Below, in pieces: positions 8,874 to 17,179 of a stretch of DNA of 59,634 nt. Both the position numbers and the translations under genes were made by a program. Source of the DNA: Thermococcus sp. (lineage in GTDB: Archaea; Methanobacteriota_B; Thermococci; Thermococcales; Thermococcaceae); assembly GCF_015521605.1 (NCBI RefSeq), contig NZ_WANV01000039.1, positions 1-59,634 of the forward strand, in the 5' to 3' direction. Numbering within the stretch: position 1 is the stretch's first letter; each line of letters begins with the position of its first letter. The notes below the pieces were generated by a model. It was not told the DNA's origin. It did not search any database and saw nothing but the letters and a program-made list of their open reading frames with translations.

Positions 8874-10022
8874 ATGGTTAGGGTTGTCATACTCGGACAG
8901 GGATACGTTGCAAGCATCTTCGCGAGCGGTCTTGAGAAGATAAAGGCCGGCAAGATGGAGCCGTACGGTGTTCCCCTCGCCGATGAGCTTCCGATTAAAA
9001 TCAAGGAGATTGAGATAGTCGGTTCCTACGATGTTGATGCCAGCAAGGTCGGAAAGGACCTCCACGAGGTCGTCAAGACCTATGACCCCGAGGCGCCGGA
9101 GAGCCTCAAAGGGGTAACCATTGGGAAGGGCATTCATTTGAGAAGCCTCAGGAACCTCCCGATCGAGGCCACCGGCCTTGAGGACGAGATGACGCTCAAG
9201 GAAGCCGTTGAACACCTCGTTAACGAGTGGAAGGAGCTCAAGGCGGAGGTCTTCATCAACGTCTGCACCACCGAGGCCTTCGTGCCCTTTGGAAACAAGG
9301 ATGAGCTCGAAAAGGCCATAGCCGAGGACAACAGGGACAGGCTTACGGCGACCCAGGTTTACGCCTACGCGATAGCACAGTACGCCAGGGAAGTCGGCGG
9401 TGCCGCCTTCGTCAACGCGATTCCCACTTTAATAGCCAACGACCCGGCCTTCGTTGAGCTTGCGAAGGAGAGCAACATGGTTATCTTCGGCGACGACGGT
9501 GCCACGGGAGCAACTCCCCTCACCGCCGACGTCCTCAGCCACCTCGCCCAGAGGAACCGCTACGTCCTCGACATCGCCCAGTTCAACATCGGCGGAAACA
9601 ACGACTTCCTGGCCTTGACCGACAAGGAGAGGAACAAGAGCAAGGAGTTCACCAAGAGCTCGGTCGTCAAGGAGCTCCTCGGCTACGACGCTCCGCACTA
9701 CATCAAGCCCACCGGATTCCTCGAACCTCTGGGCGACAAGAAGTTCATCGCGATGCACATCGAGTACGTCAGCTTCAACGGCGCCCATGACGAGCTGGTC
9801 ATCACCGGCAGGATAAACGACAGCCCGGCTCTGGCGGGTCTCCTCGTCGACCTCGTCAGGCTCGGAAAGATAGCTGTCGAGAAAAAGGCCTTTGGAACCG
9901 TCTATGAGGTCAACGCCTTCTACATGAAGAACCCGGGACCGAAGGAGAGGGGCAACATACCGCGCATCATCGCCCACGAGAAGATGAGGATGTGGGCGGG
10001 TCTGAAGCCGAGATGGCTCTGA
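8874..10022 (+). CDS. ino1: myo-inositol-1-phosphate synthase
   Basis: A 382-residue cytoplasmic NAD-dependent enzyme that isomerises glucose-6-phosphate to L-myo-inositol-1-phosphate, the committed step of DIP synthesis. The N-terminal nucleotide-binding loop is GQGYVAS (residues 8-14). Family-typical blocks follow: CTTEAFVPF, FGDDGATGATPLT, NIGGNNDF and the catalytic lysine-rich NKSKEFTKSSVV. ATG 8874 is preferred over GTG 8865 because GGAGGTG (8861-8867) is spaced 6 nt from it. It stands alone with its own promoter, divergent from the importer operon. Confidence in function is high from the near full-length family match. Confidence 0.95.
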   Translation: MVRVVILGQGYVASIFASGLEKIKAGKMEPYGVPLADELPIKIKEIEIVGSYDVDASKVGKDLHEVVKTYDPEAPESLKGVTIGKGIHLRSLRNLPIEATGLEDEMTLKEAVEHLVNEWKELKAEVFINVCTTEAFVPFGNKDELEKAIAEDNRDRLTATQVYAYAIAQYAREVGGAAFVNAIPTLIANDPAFVELAKESNMVIFGDDGATGATPLTADVLSHLAQRNRYVLDIAQFNIGGNNDFLALTDKERNKSKEFTKSSVVKELLGYDAPHYIKPTGFLEPLGDKKFIAMHIEYVSFNGAHDELVITGRINDSPALAGLLVDLVRLGKIAVEKKAFGTVYEVNAFYMKNPGPKERGNIPRIIAHEKMRMWAGLKPRWL

Positions 10023-10073
10023 TTCTCTAAAACTTTTTAATCTCCTTGCCCTATTTTTCTCGGAGGGAAGCCG

Positions 10074-10676
10074 ATGAGCTGGAAGAGGGGGGCATATCCG
10101 GAGTTCACGCTTGAAGATGCCGTTGCGGTTCTTTTCATGCTCCAGAATCCAACGGGGAGAAAGGCCATATCAGAGGTGCTAGACCTGGGGGAGGGGAGCG
10201 TTAGAACGCTCCTGAAAAAGCTTTCAACGCTGGACGTTATAAGCTCCACCCAGCGCGGACATTCGCTCAACAAGGAAGGGATGAAGCTCCTTGAGAGATT
10301 ATCGGAGCATTTCTCAGAGGTTCAGAGAGTCGGGGAGGTTGAGGGTTATCCGGCATACGGTCTGGTGGTCAGAAATCCGCCGGGATTCAAGAGCATCGAG
10401 CTCCGGGACGAGGCAATAAGGTTCTTCGCCAAGGGTGCCATGATACTCGTCGTGAAGGAAGGTGAGCCCGTTTTTCCAGAGGATGGGAGACCCCTGAGCG
10501 AAACCATGCCGGCCCTCGCCGAAAGGCTGGGTGAAATGTTCAGGCTGAACGAGGGCGACCTCGTCGTGGTGACCTGGGCAGAGAAAGAGGCCGATGCCAT
10601 GAAGAGCGCCTACCACGTTGCGCTGACCCTCAAGGGCGACGGACTGCCGGATGAGATAAAGTCCCTCGTGAGGTGA
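10074..10676 (+). CDS. Predicted transcriptional regulator, DUF4443 family with N-terminal winged helix
   Basis: A 200-residue protein. Residues ~12-80 form a helix-turn-helix domain (EDAVAVLFMLQNPTGRKAISEVLDLGEGSVRTLLKKLSTLDVI). The C-terminal half resembles the DUF4443 ligand or effector domain of archaeal proteins. ATG 10074 follows GGAGGG. It ends 4 nt before pyrF with its stop overlapping the pyrF ribosome binding site, so the two are co-transcribed. A role in controlling pyrimidine synthesis is suggested only by this linkage. Confidence 0.7.
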   Translation: MSWKRGAYPEFTLEDAVAVLFMLQNPTGRKAISEVLDLGEGSVRTLLKKLSTLDVISSTQRGHSLNKEGMKLLERLSEHFSEVQRVGEVEGYPAYGLVVRNPPGFKSIELRDEAIRFFAKGAMILVVKEGEPVFPEDGRPLSETMPALAERLGEMFRLNEGDLVVVTWAEKEADAMKSAYHVALTLKGDGLPDEIKSLVR

Positions 10677-10680
10677 AGAA

Positions 10681-11313
10681 ATGAGGAGGCTTATTCTCGC
10701 CCTTGACGTGTACGACAGGGAGAGGGCACTTGAGATAGCGGAGTGCACGGCGGATTACCTCTGGGCGGTGAAGGTGAACTGGCCGCTGATAATCGGCTCG
10801 GGCCTTAAAATAATCACCGAGCTGAAGCAGGTAACTGGACTGCCAATCATAGCCGATTTGAAGCTCGCCGATATTCCAAACACCAACAGGCTGATAGCGA
10901 AGAAGGTTTTTGAAGCCGGGGCGGACTACGTCATAGCCCACGGCTTCGTCGGGAGGGACAGCGTTAGGGCCGTGATGGAGCTCGGGGAGACGATAATCGT
11001 CGTGGAGATGAGCCATCCCGGGGCGAGGGAGTTCATCCAGCCGGCAACCGACAGACTGATTGAGCTGGCCAACGAGCTTGAGCCCTTCGGTGTCATAGCC
11101 CCTGCAACGAGGCCGGGGCGCGTTTCATACATACGCTCCAATCTGAAGCCGGGAATCAAAATCCTGACCCCGGGTGTTGGAGCCCAGGGGGGTAAGGCTA
11201 GAGAGGCTTTAAAGGCCGGTGCCGACTACATCATAGTGGGACGATCCATATACGCAAGTGAGAACCCGCGGGAAAGCGCAAGGATGCTCTATGAGGAAAC
11301 CCTGGAGGTGTGA
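10681..11313 (+). CDS. pyrF: Orotidine 5'-phosphate decarboxylase
   Basis: A 210-residue TIM-barrel enzyme that decarboxylates OMP to UMP, the last step of de novo pyrimidine synthesis. The N-terminal LALDV strand and the catalytic DLKLADIPNT block (residues 59-68, catalytic Lys61 with flanking Asp residues) are diagnostic, and the C-terminal GADYIIVGRSIY phosphate-binding strand is present. Length matches archaeal PyrF. It sits between the DUF4443 regulator and a PUA gene; its stop lies just after the GGAGGTG that serves the next gene. Confidence 0.96.
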   Translation: MRRLILALDVYDRERALEIAECTADYLWAVKVNWPLIIGSGLKIITELKQVTGLPIIADLKLADIPNTNRLIAKKVFEAGADYVIAHGFVGRDSVRAVMELGETIIVVEMSHPGAREFIQPATDRLIELANELEPFGVIAPATRPGRVSYIRSNLKPGIKILTPGVGAQGGKAREALKAGADYIIVGRSIYASENPRESARMLYEETLEV

Positions 11314-11316
11314 GCC

Positions 11317-11835
11317 GTGGATCTGAAGGTCAAGCACCCCCTCAGCAAGAAGGAGGTCAAGGAGATCATCCGCGAGATGGGGAATATATTCGGCGAGGAG
11401 ATAGCCAGGAAGATGCTCAACAAAAAGGACAGGGTCGAGGTTGCCGAATTCGACAGGACAACGGAGATACTCCTCGTCAACGGCAGGCCCTTCTTCATCA
11501 GAAGGAAAGACCTCATATTCCCTCTTGTCATAGCCCTCTACGAGCTCTCCAACGAGGAAGACCTGAGGAAGTGGCCGAGAAGGGTGGTGGTCGACGCCGG
11601 TGCGGTGCCGTTCATAATAAAGGGCGCCGATGTCATGGCTGCAGGAATAACCGACGCCGACGAGAACATCAGGGAGGGAGACTTCGTCTTCGTGGTCGAG
11701 GAGGACTACGGAAGGCCCCTTGCGATAGGCATAGCTCTGATGGACGGTAAGGCCATGAAGGAGAAACCCAAGGGAAAGGCAGTGAAGAACATCCACCACG
11801 CCAAAGACAGGATTTGGGAACTGACGGTGGGCTGA
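11317..11835 (+). CDS. PUA-domain RNA-binding protein (MCT-1/DUF1947-like)
   Basis: A 172-residue protein with an N-terminal pre-PUA domain and a C-terminal PUA RNA-binding domain ([23 protein letters not shown] through the [14 protein letters not shown] strands, about residues 87-155). Related archaeal proteins and eukaryotic MCT-1 bind tRNA or the ribosome; the exact RNA is not deducible here. It starts at GTG 11317, 6 nt after a GGAGGTG that overlaps the pyrF end, and is followed directly by ribL. The four-gene run from the DUF4443 gene to ribL looks like one operon. Confidence 0.83.
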   Translation: MDLKVKHPLSKKEVKEIIREMGNIFGEEIARKMLNKKDRVEVAEFDRTTEILLVNGRPFFIRRKDLIFPLVIALYELSNEEDLRKWPRRVVVDAGAVPFIIKGADVMAAGITDADENIREGDFVFVVEEDYGRPLAIGIALMDGKAMKEKPKGKAVKNIHHAKDRIWELTVG

Positions 11836-11836
11836 G

Positions 11837-12295
11837 ATGGAGGAAAAAGGGGGAGGAAGAGGAAAAATCCGCGTCCTCGTTGGTGGGGTTTTCGACATCC
11901 TGCACGTCGGCCACATCCATTTTCTCAGCCAGGCCAAGGCCCTGGGGGACGAGCTGATAGTGATAGTCGCCCACGACGAGACGGTTAGAAGACAGAAACG
12001 CAGGGAGCCAGTAAACAGCGCCGAAGACAGGGCGGAACTCCTCCGGGCCCTTGAGGTTGTGGACGAGGTCTACATAGGTTCCCCGGGTGGGATAGATTAC
12101 GAGCTGGTGAAACAGATAAAACCGGATATAGTGGCAATAGGGCCCGACCAGGGGTTCAGCTGCGAGCGCCTCAAGGAGGAGCTGAGAAGGCATGGTATAG
12201 AGGCCGAAGTCATAAGGATACCCTACCTCTACAAGAGGGACAGGGCAAAGACCAGCAAGATAATCCAGAGGATAATAGAAACGTTCTGCGACTGA
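11837..12295 (+). CDS. ribL: Archaeal FAD synthase (RibL-type cytidylyltransferase-family protein)
   Basis: A 152-residue nucleotidyltransferase. [11 protein letters not shown] (residues 16-26) contains the HxGH nucleotide-binding motif of the cytidylyltransferase superfamily, and the C-terminal [11 protein letters not shown] stands in for the ISSTxI-type motif. Archaeal RibL adenylates FMN to FAD; close relatives are glycerol-3-phosphate cytidylyltransferases, so substrate is inferred from the archaeal context and length. ATG 11837 overlaps the end of the PUA gene region and is preceded by GGTGGG. It is last in the pyrF operon. Confidence 0.8.
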   Translation: MEEKGGGRGKIRVLVGGVFDILHVGHIHFLSQAKALGDELIVIVAHDETVRRQKRREPVNSAEDRAELLRALEVVDEVYIGSPGGIDYELVKQIKPDIVAIGPDQGFSCERLKEELRRHGIEAEVIRIPYLYKRDRAKTSKIIQRIIETFCD

Positions 12296-12386
12296 TTTTA
12301 GCCCCTTATTCCAAGGGATTAAGAGGGAGCTGGGGTATGATTTTAGGGGCTGATTTTAGCCCTGAATCGAGTGGTCTGGATTAACG

Positions 12387-12722
12387 TCAGAGTTTGAATC
12401 TACCCATGTACTCCCTCAGGAACTCCGGATCCTCTCTTTTCACCGCACTCATCAGCTCATCGAACTTCTTTTCCCCAAGGGCAAGCTTCAGGTAGTAGTA
12501 GAGGTTAACCGCGTCCTCAACTATGACGCTCTGCCTTCTGCCTTCCTCTCCATACAGCTCGATGAGCTTTCTGTTCATGTCGAGACTTATGTAAAGAGTC
12601 TTCTGCTTCTTCTCTCTTTTCATGTCCTTTGACTTGGCCTTTCGATCTTTTTTGGGCCTGGACGGCCGCGTGAGCTCGTTAACGGAACCGTCAAAAAGCT
12701 TGGGGATTTTATCCTTCGACAA
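12387..12722 (-). CDS. Small basic protein paired with ParA (possible RHH DNA-binding partner)
   Basis: A 111-residue protein with a lysine/arginine-rich N-terminal tail (to about residue 40) and a C-terminal domain beginning QKTLYISLDMNRKLIELYGEEGRRQSVIVEDAVNLYYYLKLA, which resembles a ribbon-helix-helix fold (beta strand, helix, turn, helix). It overlaps the 3' end of parA by 14 nt. The start is taken as TTG 12722, 6 nt after GGTGG; TTG 12728 abuts that site. The layout resembles ParA with a small centromere-binding protein, so a role in chromosome or complex positioning is inferred. No family name is claimed. Confidence 0.7.
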   Translation of the reverse strand: MSKDKIPKLFDGSVNELTRPSRPKKDRKAKSKDMKREKKQKTLYISLDMNRKLIELYGEEGRRQSVIVEDAVNLYYYLKLALGEKKFDELMSAVKREDPEFLREYMGRFKL

Positions 12723-13479
12723 TCTCAACCACCTCTCTCGCGAGTTTTAGAAGAGCCTTGGAGGCCCTACCATCTCCGTCGAATTCAAATATGCTCATCC
12801 CCTGGCTCTGGGCCTTTTCGAGGGCTATTGCCTTCGGGATGGTCGTCAGAATTGGGGCGTCCGGATAGGTTGCCTTGAGCTCCTTGAGGCGCATCTTCGG
12901 CACTTTCGTCTGGCGGGTGAACTTGTTGGGGACGAGGCCGAGTAGCTTGAGGTTCTCGTTGGTCTCCTCGCGGATCATGCGCATGAGGTTGAACATGAGC
13001 TGCATCCCTATGACGCCGAAGTAGCTGAGTTCGAGCGGGATGAGCACGTAGTCCGAAGCGGTGAGCGAGTTCACAAGAAATATCCCCATGCTGGGCGGGT
13101 TGTCTATGAGGACGTAGTCGTAGTCAGGCAGTATCGGGGTGAGAGCCTTCTCAAGGCGTCTTTCGCGGTTGTAGGCGTTGATGATCTCTATCTCCCTGGC
13201 GGAGAGATTGAGATGGCTTGGAATTAAGTGAAGGTTCTCCCTCACCTCGACGATGGTGTCCTCGATATCGCTCTCCCGGGTCATCAGAGTCCCCACGTTG
13301 CTGTCCCCGTACTGGAGGACATCCATACCTATCAGTCCAAAGGTAAGGTTGAACTGGGGGTCTATGTCAACGAGAAGAACCCTCTTGCCCATGGTGGCAA
13401 GGGCATGACCGAGGTTCATGGTCAGAGTGGTCTTCCCAACCCCGCCCTTCTGATTGGCTACGCTGATCACGACGGCCAC
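12709..13479 (-). CDS. parA: ParA/Soj-family partition ATPase
   Basis: A 256-residue cytoplasmic ATPase. The deviant Walker A KGGVGKTT occupies residues 11-18, with LLVDIDPQFN (Walker A') and VLIDNPPSMG (Walker B) following, all typical of ParA/Soj proteins that drive DNA or protein-complex positioning. GTG 13479 is chosen because AGGTGG lies 5 nt upstream; GTG 13488 overlaps it. It sits between ftsZ and the small RHH-like gene, all on the minus strand, so a role coordinated with cell division is plausible but inferred. Confidence 0.9.
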   Translation of the reverse strand: MAVVISVANQKGGVGKTTLTMNLGHALATMGKRVLLVDIDPQFNLTFGLIGMDVLQYGDSNVGTLMTRESDIEDTIVEVRENLHLIPSHLNLSAREIEIINAYNRERRLEKALTPILPDYDYVLIDNPPSMGIFLVNSLTASDYVLIPLELSYFGVIGMQLMFNLMRMIREETNENLKLLGLVPNKFTRQTKVPKMRLKELKATYPDAPILTTIPKAIALEKAQSQGMSIFEFDGDGRASKALLKLAREVVEIVEG

Positions 13480-13510
13480 TGGAACCACCTGCCGGAGGTA
13501 AAAGAAAGGG

Positions 13511-14755
13511 TCAGGTTATGTCTATGAAGTCGTCAAGAACCCTTCTCGCGTAGGGCGGAAGCTCCTTCTTCTCCTTCTTAGCGATCGTCGTGAATATCTT
13601 GTCGAAGCCGTTGTCCGCCGACTTGAAGGGCTTAACAGGTTCAGGGGTTATGATGTTCTCCTTGAAGGAGGAGCCAACGCGGAGGGCGTGCTCCCCACCG
13701 AGAATGTGCGGGCTTTTAACGCCGGTCATGATGACCATTGCCCTGACAACCTTGCCCATGTCCTCGTCTATCCTCGCTCCCCACTTGATTTCGCTCTTCT
13801 CGCCGAGCTTCTCGTAGACTATGTTCATTGCGTCGTTTATCTCTCCCAGGCTCACATCGGGCCCGACGGTGAAGTGTACCAGCGCCCTGTCGCCGCTGCC
13901 GTACTCGACCTCAAGCATCTTGTTTTCGAGGGCGTTCTTGACGGCATCAACCGCCCTGTTGCTGGAGTCGCTCTCGCCGATTCCGATGAGTGCCGCACCA
14001 CCGTTGTGCATGACGCTGTAGACGTCGGCGAAGTCGATGTTGACCATGGACGGGAGCTTTATGGTCTCGGTGATGCCCTTGACCATCCTGGCGATGATCT
14101 CGTCGGCGAAGCGGAAGGCCGCGTTGATGGGCAGCTTCGGAACGAGCTTGAGGAGCTTGTCGTTCTCGATTATGATGACGGTGTCAGAGTAGTACATGAG
14201 GGCCTTTATACCAGCTTTGGCCTTCTCAATCCTTATCTTGCCCTCGTTCTTGAACGGGTAGGTCACAACGCTGACGACGAGCGGTTCCCTAAACCTTCCG
14301 TTGTGCCTGGCACGCTCCTTTATGACCTTGGCAACAACGGGAGCAGCGCCCGTACCGGTGCCGTTACCCATACCAGCGGTTATAAACACAAGATCAGCGT
14401 CACCAATGGTCTCGGCAATCTCGTGGGCGCTCGCCTCGGCGGCGCGGTAGCCTATCTCAGGGTTTCCACCGGAGCCCTTGCCCTGCGTTATCTCCTTGCC
14501 GAGGAGAAGCTTCCTATGTGCCTTTGTCCTGGCAAGGTGCTGGGCATCGGTGTTCATGGCTATGAGCTCCGCACCCTGAACACCAAGCTCGTAGAGCCTG
14601 GTTATGGTGTTGTTTCCAGAACCGCCGACGCCGACTATGACGATCCGTATCAAGTCCACAAGGTTTTCGTCGGAGAATCCGTCGAACTTCGCGGTTCTGG
14701 GCTCGTCGTCCAAATCAAGTTTTATTCCGGCCTGTTCCAGGAGTTTAAATACCAT
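13511..14755 (-). CDS. ftsZ: Cell division protein FtsZ
   Basis: A 414-residue tubulin-like GTPase that forms the division ring. GVGGSGNNT (residues 42-50) and the tubulin signature [13 protein letters not shown] (128-140) are intact, as is the NIDFADV T7-loop region that activates GTP hydrolysis in the neighbouring subunit. A non-conserved tail follows after residue ~370. The N-terminal extension of about 35 residues before the core is typical of archaeal FtsZ. ATG 14755 follows a G-rich site. It is followed 31 nt later by parA and preceded by an RHH gene, forming a division cluster. Confidence 0.96.
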   Translation of the reverse strand: MVFKLLEQAGIKLDLDDEPRTAKFDGFSDENLVDLIRIVIVGVGGSGNNTITRLYELGVQGAELIAMNTDAQHLARTKAHRKLLLGKEITQGKGSGGNPEIGYRAAEASAHEIAETIGDADLVFITAGMGNGTGTGAAPVVAKVIKERARHNGRFREPLVVSVVTYPFKNEGKIRIEKAKAGIKALMYYSDTVIIIENDKLLKLVPKLPINAAFRFADEIIARMVKGITETIKLPSMVNIDFADVYSVMHNGGAALIGIGESDSSNRAVDAVKNALENKMLEVEYGSGDRALVHFTVGPDVSLGEINDAMNIVYEKLGEKSEIKWGARIDEDMGKVVRAMVIMTGVKSPHILGGEHALRVGSSFKENIITPEPVKPFKSADNGFDKIFTTIAKKEKKELPPYARRVLDDFIDIT

Positions 14756-14820
14756 TGCCCCAACCCCCTCAACACGTCTGGCTTTGGATGATGATTATTT
14801 TACGGTATGATTTTAGCGGC

Positions 14821-15012
14821 TTATTTCAGGATGTAGTCAGGCGTTGAGCGTTCCTCAGTCTCCAGCTGATAAAGCTCCTTCTTCAAAAGCTCGCGAATGG
14901 CTTCCCTGATGATTTCGCTCCTGCTGGGGTAAACACCCTTCTTAACCAGCTGATCCATGGCGTTAATCAAGCCCTGGGGGAGCTGTACACTGATGATACG
15001 CATTTTGCTCAT
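14821..15012 (-). CDS. Ribbon-helix-helix (CopG-family) transcriptional regulator upstream of ftsZ
   Basis: A 63-residue protein. MRIISVQLPQGLINAMDQLVKKGVYPSRSEIIREAIRELLKKEL is a textbook RHH domain: an N-terminal strand that enters the DNA major groove, then two helices with the SRSE turn. The last ~17 residues are a short tail. It ends 65 nt before ftsZ on the same strand. In haloarchaea a small RHH protein (CdrS) next to ftsZ controls division genes, so a comparable role here is a reasonable inference. ATG 15003 is a possible alternative start. Confidence 0.85.
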   Translation of the reverse strand: MSKMRIISVQLPQGLINAMDQLVKKGVYPSRSEIIREAIRELLKKELYQLETEERSTPDYILK

Positions 15013-15086
15013 CCCTGCACCACCCAGTTCAGTAAGCCGCTGAAATAACTAGTGATTTAATTAGTTAAATACTTTGCGGATGCATG

Positions 15087-15104
15087 ATAATATTATGATA
15101 TTAT
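15087..15104. promoter_or_regulatory. 18-bp inverted repeat upstream of the RHH gene
   Basis: ATAATAT, then TATG, then ATATTAT forms a perfect inverted repeat with a 4-nt spacer inside a very AT-rich stretch. It lies about 75 bp before the RHH start and about 120 bp before cgi121, in the divergent intergenic region. RHH dimers bind short inverted repeats, so autoregulation is possible. AT-rich palindromes can also arise by chance. Confidence 0.35.
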
Positions 15105-15221
15105 TAATTTCAAAAAATTTTTAGGAAAATCCAAAAATGCAAAAAATGTTTTAGATTCATAAAAATCAGAGAGGAGAAAGGGTTTTAACATCGAATATTT
15201 CACCCAACTTCGGGGAGCTCA

Positions 15222-15629
15222 ATGAGAGAGATAACGGAAAAACTCCACATCACGAAAGTCGATGTGAAAGATGCCGAGAGCCTTGTCCCAAAGCTTGGAG
15301 GAGACATCCAGATAGTCAGTGCCGAATGCTGGGAGGCAGTGGCATTTGCAGCTCTGATGGCGCTCCGCTCATTTGAGAGGAATACAAACCACGCCAGAAC
15401 CCTTGGCGGAGAACTGCTCATCCGTCTGGCTGGAACACTTCAGATAAAAGATGCCATAACTCGAAACGGTATAAAAAACGGTGAGAACTATCTGGTGGTC
15501 TTTGGAACCCGCGAGAGGGCCCGTGAAGTGCTAAGGGAACTCAACCTCAACGAGCTTCCAATGACCGACTGTGACGAGGAAAAAGTGAAAACTTTTTTTG
15601 AAAAAGCGGCACTCGTTGAAGTTTTGTAG
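15222..15629 (+). CDS. cgi121: KEOPS complex subunit Cgi121
   Basis: A 135-residue protein of the Cgi121/TPRKB family. The complex makes the universal N6-threonylcarbamoyl modification at A37 of ANN-decoding tRNAs; Cgi121 binds the Bud32 kinase and helps recruit tRNA. Visible markers are the SAECWEAVAFAALMALRSFERNTNHARTLGGELLIRLAGTLQI block (about residues 33-75), including the conserved N-x-A-R-x-L-G-x-E-L-L run, and the GIKNGENYLVVFGT strand. It stands alone, divergent from the RHH gene, with a GGTTTTAAC TATA-like box about 35 nt upstream. Confidence 0.88.
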   Translation: MREITEKLHITKVDVKDAESLVPKLGGDIQIVSAECWEAVAFAALMALRSFERNTNHARTLGGELLIRLAGTLQIKDAITRNGIKNGENYLVVFGTRERAREVLRELNLNELPMTDCDEEKVKTFFEKAALVEVL

Positions 15630-15664
15630 ACGTTCCGTGCGCATTTCTGTACCATGTTGAGGAT

Positions 15665-15676
15665 AGGTTTATAAAA
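15665..15676 (+). promoter_or_regulatory. TATA promoter of aminotransferase gene
   Basis: GGTTTATAAAAT lies about 40 nt before the aminotransferase start and just after cgi121, a strong match to the archaeal TATA box at a suitable distance for a short leader. Confidence 0.55.
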
Positions 15677-15713
15677 TCCCTTCCTCATTTTCGAAGTGCC
15701 TGAGGTGATGCTT

Positions 15714-16892
15714 ATGAAGTATAAAAAGCGCAAGTATTTCCTTGCTGGCAGGATAAACCTCATTCAGCGCTCAAAAATCAGGGAGCTTTTTGAGAAGGCA
15801 AAGAAGATGGACGATGTCATATCCCTAGGCATCGGCGAACCAGACTTTGACACCCCCCAAGTCATCAAGGAGGCCGCGAAAAGGGCGATAGATGAGGGGT
15901 ACACCCACTACACACCCAACGCGGGCATTCCCGAGTTCCGCGAGGCCATCGCCGAATACTATAAAACCCACTACAAGGTTGACGTTTCTCCCGGGGATAT
16001 AATAGTCACGGCAGGCGCTTACGAGGCGACTTACCTGGCGTTCCAGACCCTCCTTGAGCAGGATGATGACGTCATAATCCCCGATCCCGCTTTCGTGTGC
16101 TACGTTGAGGATGCCAAGATAGCCGAGGCGGGAATCATCAGGATACCCCTCAGGGAGGAGAACGATTTTCAAATTGACCCCGATGAGCTCGTCGAGGCCA
16201 TAACCAAGCGCACCAGGATGCTGGTTCTCAACTATCCCAACAACCCCACCGGTGCGATTCTCAAAAAGAGGACTGTCAAGGCGATTGCAGACATAGCCGA
16301 GGACTACAACCTGTACATACTCAGCGATGAGCCCTACGAGCACTTCCTCTACGAGGGAGCCAAGCACTATCCGATGATAAAGTACGCCCCGGACAACACG
16401 ATCCTGGCGAACAGCTTCTCCAAGACCTTCGCCATGACCGGATGGCGCCTCGGCTTCACCATAGCCCCAACGCAGGTCATCAGGGACATGATAAAGCTCC
16501 ACGCCTACGTCATCGGTAACGTCACCTCTTTCATCCAGATAGCGGGAATCACCGCCCTCCGGGACAAGCGCAGCTGGGAAGCGGTTGAGAGGATGCGTCA
16601 GACCTACGCCGAAAGGAGAAGACTGGTTCTCAAGCACCTCCACAGGATGCCCCACATAACTCCGTTCAAGCCAAAGGGAGCGTTCTACATCTGGGCAAAG
16701 ATCGACCCCAGCCTGGATATGAGCAGTGAGGACTTCGCGGGATGGCTGCTGGAAAACGCCCGCGTCGTCGTCATCCCTGGAACGGCTTTTGGAAAGGCCG
16801 GCGAGGGCTGGATAAGAATAAGCTACGCCACCAAGAAGAGCCAGCTCATCGAGGCAATGCAGAGAATGAACGAGGCACTATCAAAGCTCTGA
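15714..16892 (+). CDS. Pyridoxal phosphate-dependent class I/II aminotransferase
   Basis: A 392-residue fold-type I aminotransferase. Markers are SLGIGEPDFDTP near the N-terminus, YPNNPTGA (substrate and cofactor binding), SDEPYEHFLYEG (PLP aspartate and tyrosine) and NSFSKTFAMTGWRLGF with the Schiff-base lysine in SFSK. The C-terminal WIRISYATKK holds the substrate-carboxylate arginine. Relatives in Pyrococcus act on aromatic amino acids, aspartate or alanine, so substrate is left open. ATG 15714 is preferred over 15708 because GAGGTGAT ends 5 nt before it. A small transporter gene follows 11 nt later. Confidence 0.92.
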   Translation: MKYKKRKYFLAGRINLIQRSKIRELFEKAKKMDDVISLGIGEPDFDTPQVIKEAAKRAIDEGYTHYTPNAGIPEFREAIAEYYKTHYKVDVSPGDIIVTAGAYEATYLAFQTLLEQDDDVIIPDPAFVCYVEDAKIAEAGIIRIPLREENDFQIDPDELVEAITKRTRMLVLNYPNNPTGAILKKRTVKAIADIAEDYNLYILSDEPYEHFLYEGAKHYPMIKYAPDNTILANSFSKTFAMTGWRLGFTIAPTQVIRDMIKLHAYVIGNVTSFIQIAGITALRDKRSWEAVERMRQTYAERRRLVLKHLHRMPHITPFKPKGAFYIWAKIDPSLDMSSEDFAGWLLENARVVVIPGTAFGKAGEGWIRISYATKKSQLIEAMQRMNEALSKL

Positions 16893-16903
16893 GGGGGAAA
16901 GAG

Positions 16904-17167
16904 ATGGACGGTGTCCTGGCCATCTTCTTTGCCATTTTTCTGGCGGAGCTGGGGGACAAGACCCAGCTTGCCACCATGGCCTTTGCGGCCAAATACGGCT
17001 GGAAAGTGGCGTTTATTGGGGCCATTCTTGGCCTCGCAGCGGTGAATCTCATCGGGGCACTACTAGGCGACAGGCTCGGCGATATGGTGCCCCTTGAGGT
17101 TGTTCACAAGTTCGCGGGAGCACTTTTCATTGTTTTCGGTGTTCTCATGATATCCGGAAAGCTCTAG
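16904..17167 (+). CDS. Half-size TMEM165/GDT1 family (UPF0016) cation transporter
   Basis: An 87-residue membrane protein with the single family motif ELGDKT (residues 15-20) in the first helix and two further hydrophobic segments. Full-length GDT1/MneA members have two such motifs and exchange Mn2+ or Ca2+; single-motif forms like this are expected to work as dimers. ATG 16904 follows a GGGGGAAAGAG site 11 nt after the aminotransferase stop. It is followed 12 nt later by an MFS transporter. The transported ion is inferred from the family. Confidence 0.85.
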   Translation: MDGVLAIFFAIFLAELGDKTQLATMAFAAKYGWKVAFIGAILGLAAVNLIGALLGDRLGDMVPLEVVHKFAGALFIVFGVLMISGKL

Positions 17168-17179
17168 GAGGGATAAACC

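Noticed and set aside
10314-10748. 144-codon minus-strand frame across the DUF4443 and pyrF genes
   Set aside because: Antisense to two genes with clear start signals and family features.
15013-15221. Possible replication origin or ARS because of strong AT richness near ftsZ
   Set aside because: No origin recognition boxes with G-rich ends, no cdc6 gene nearby and only 200 bp long; a divergent regulatory region explains it.
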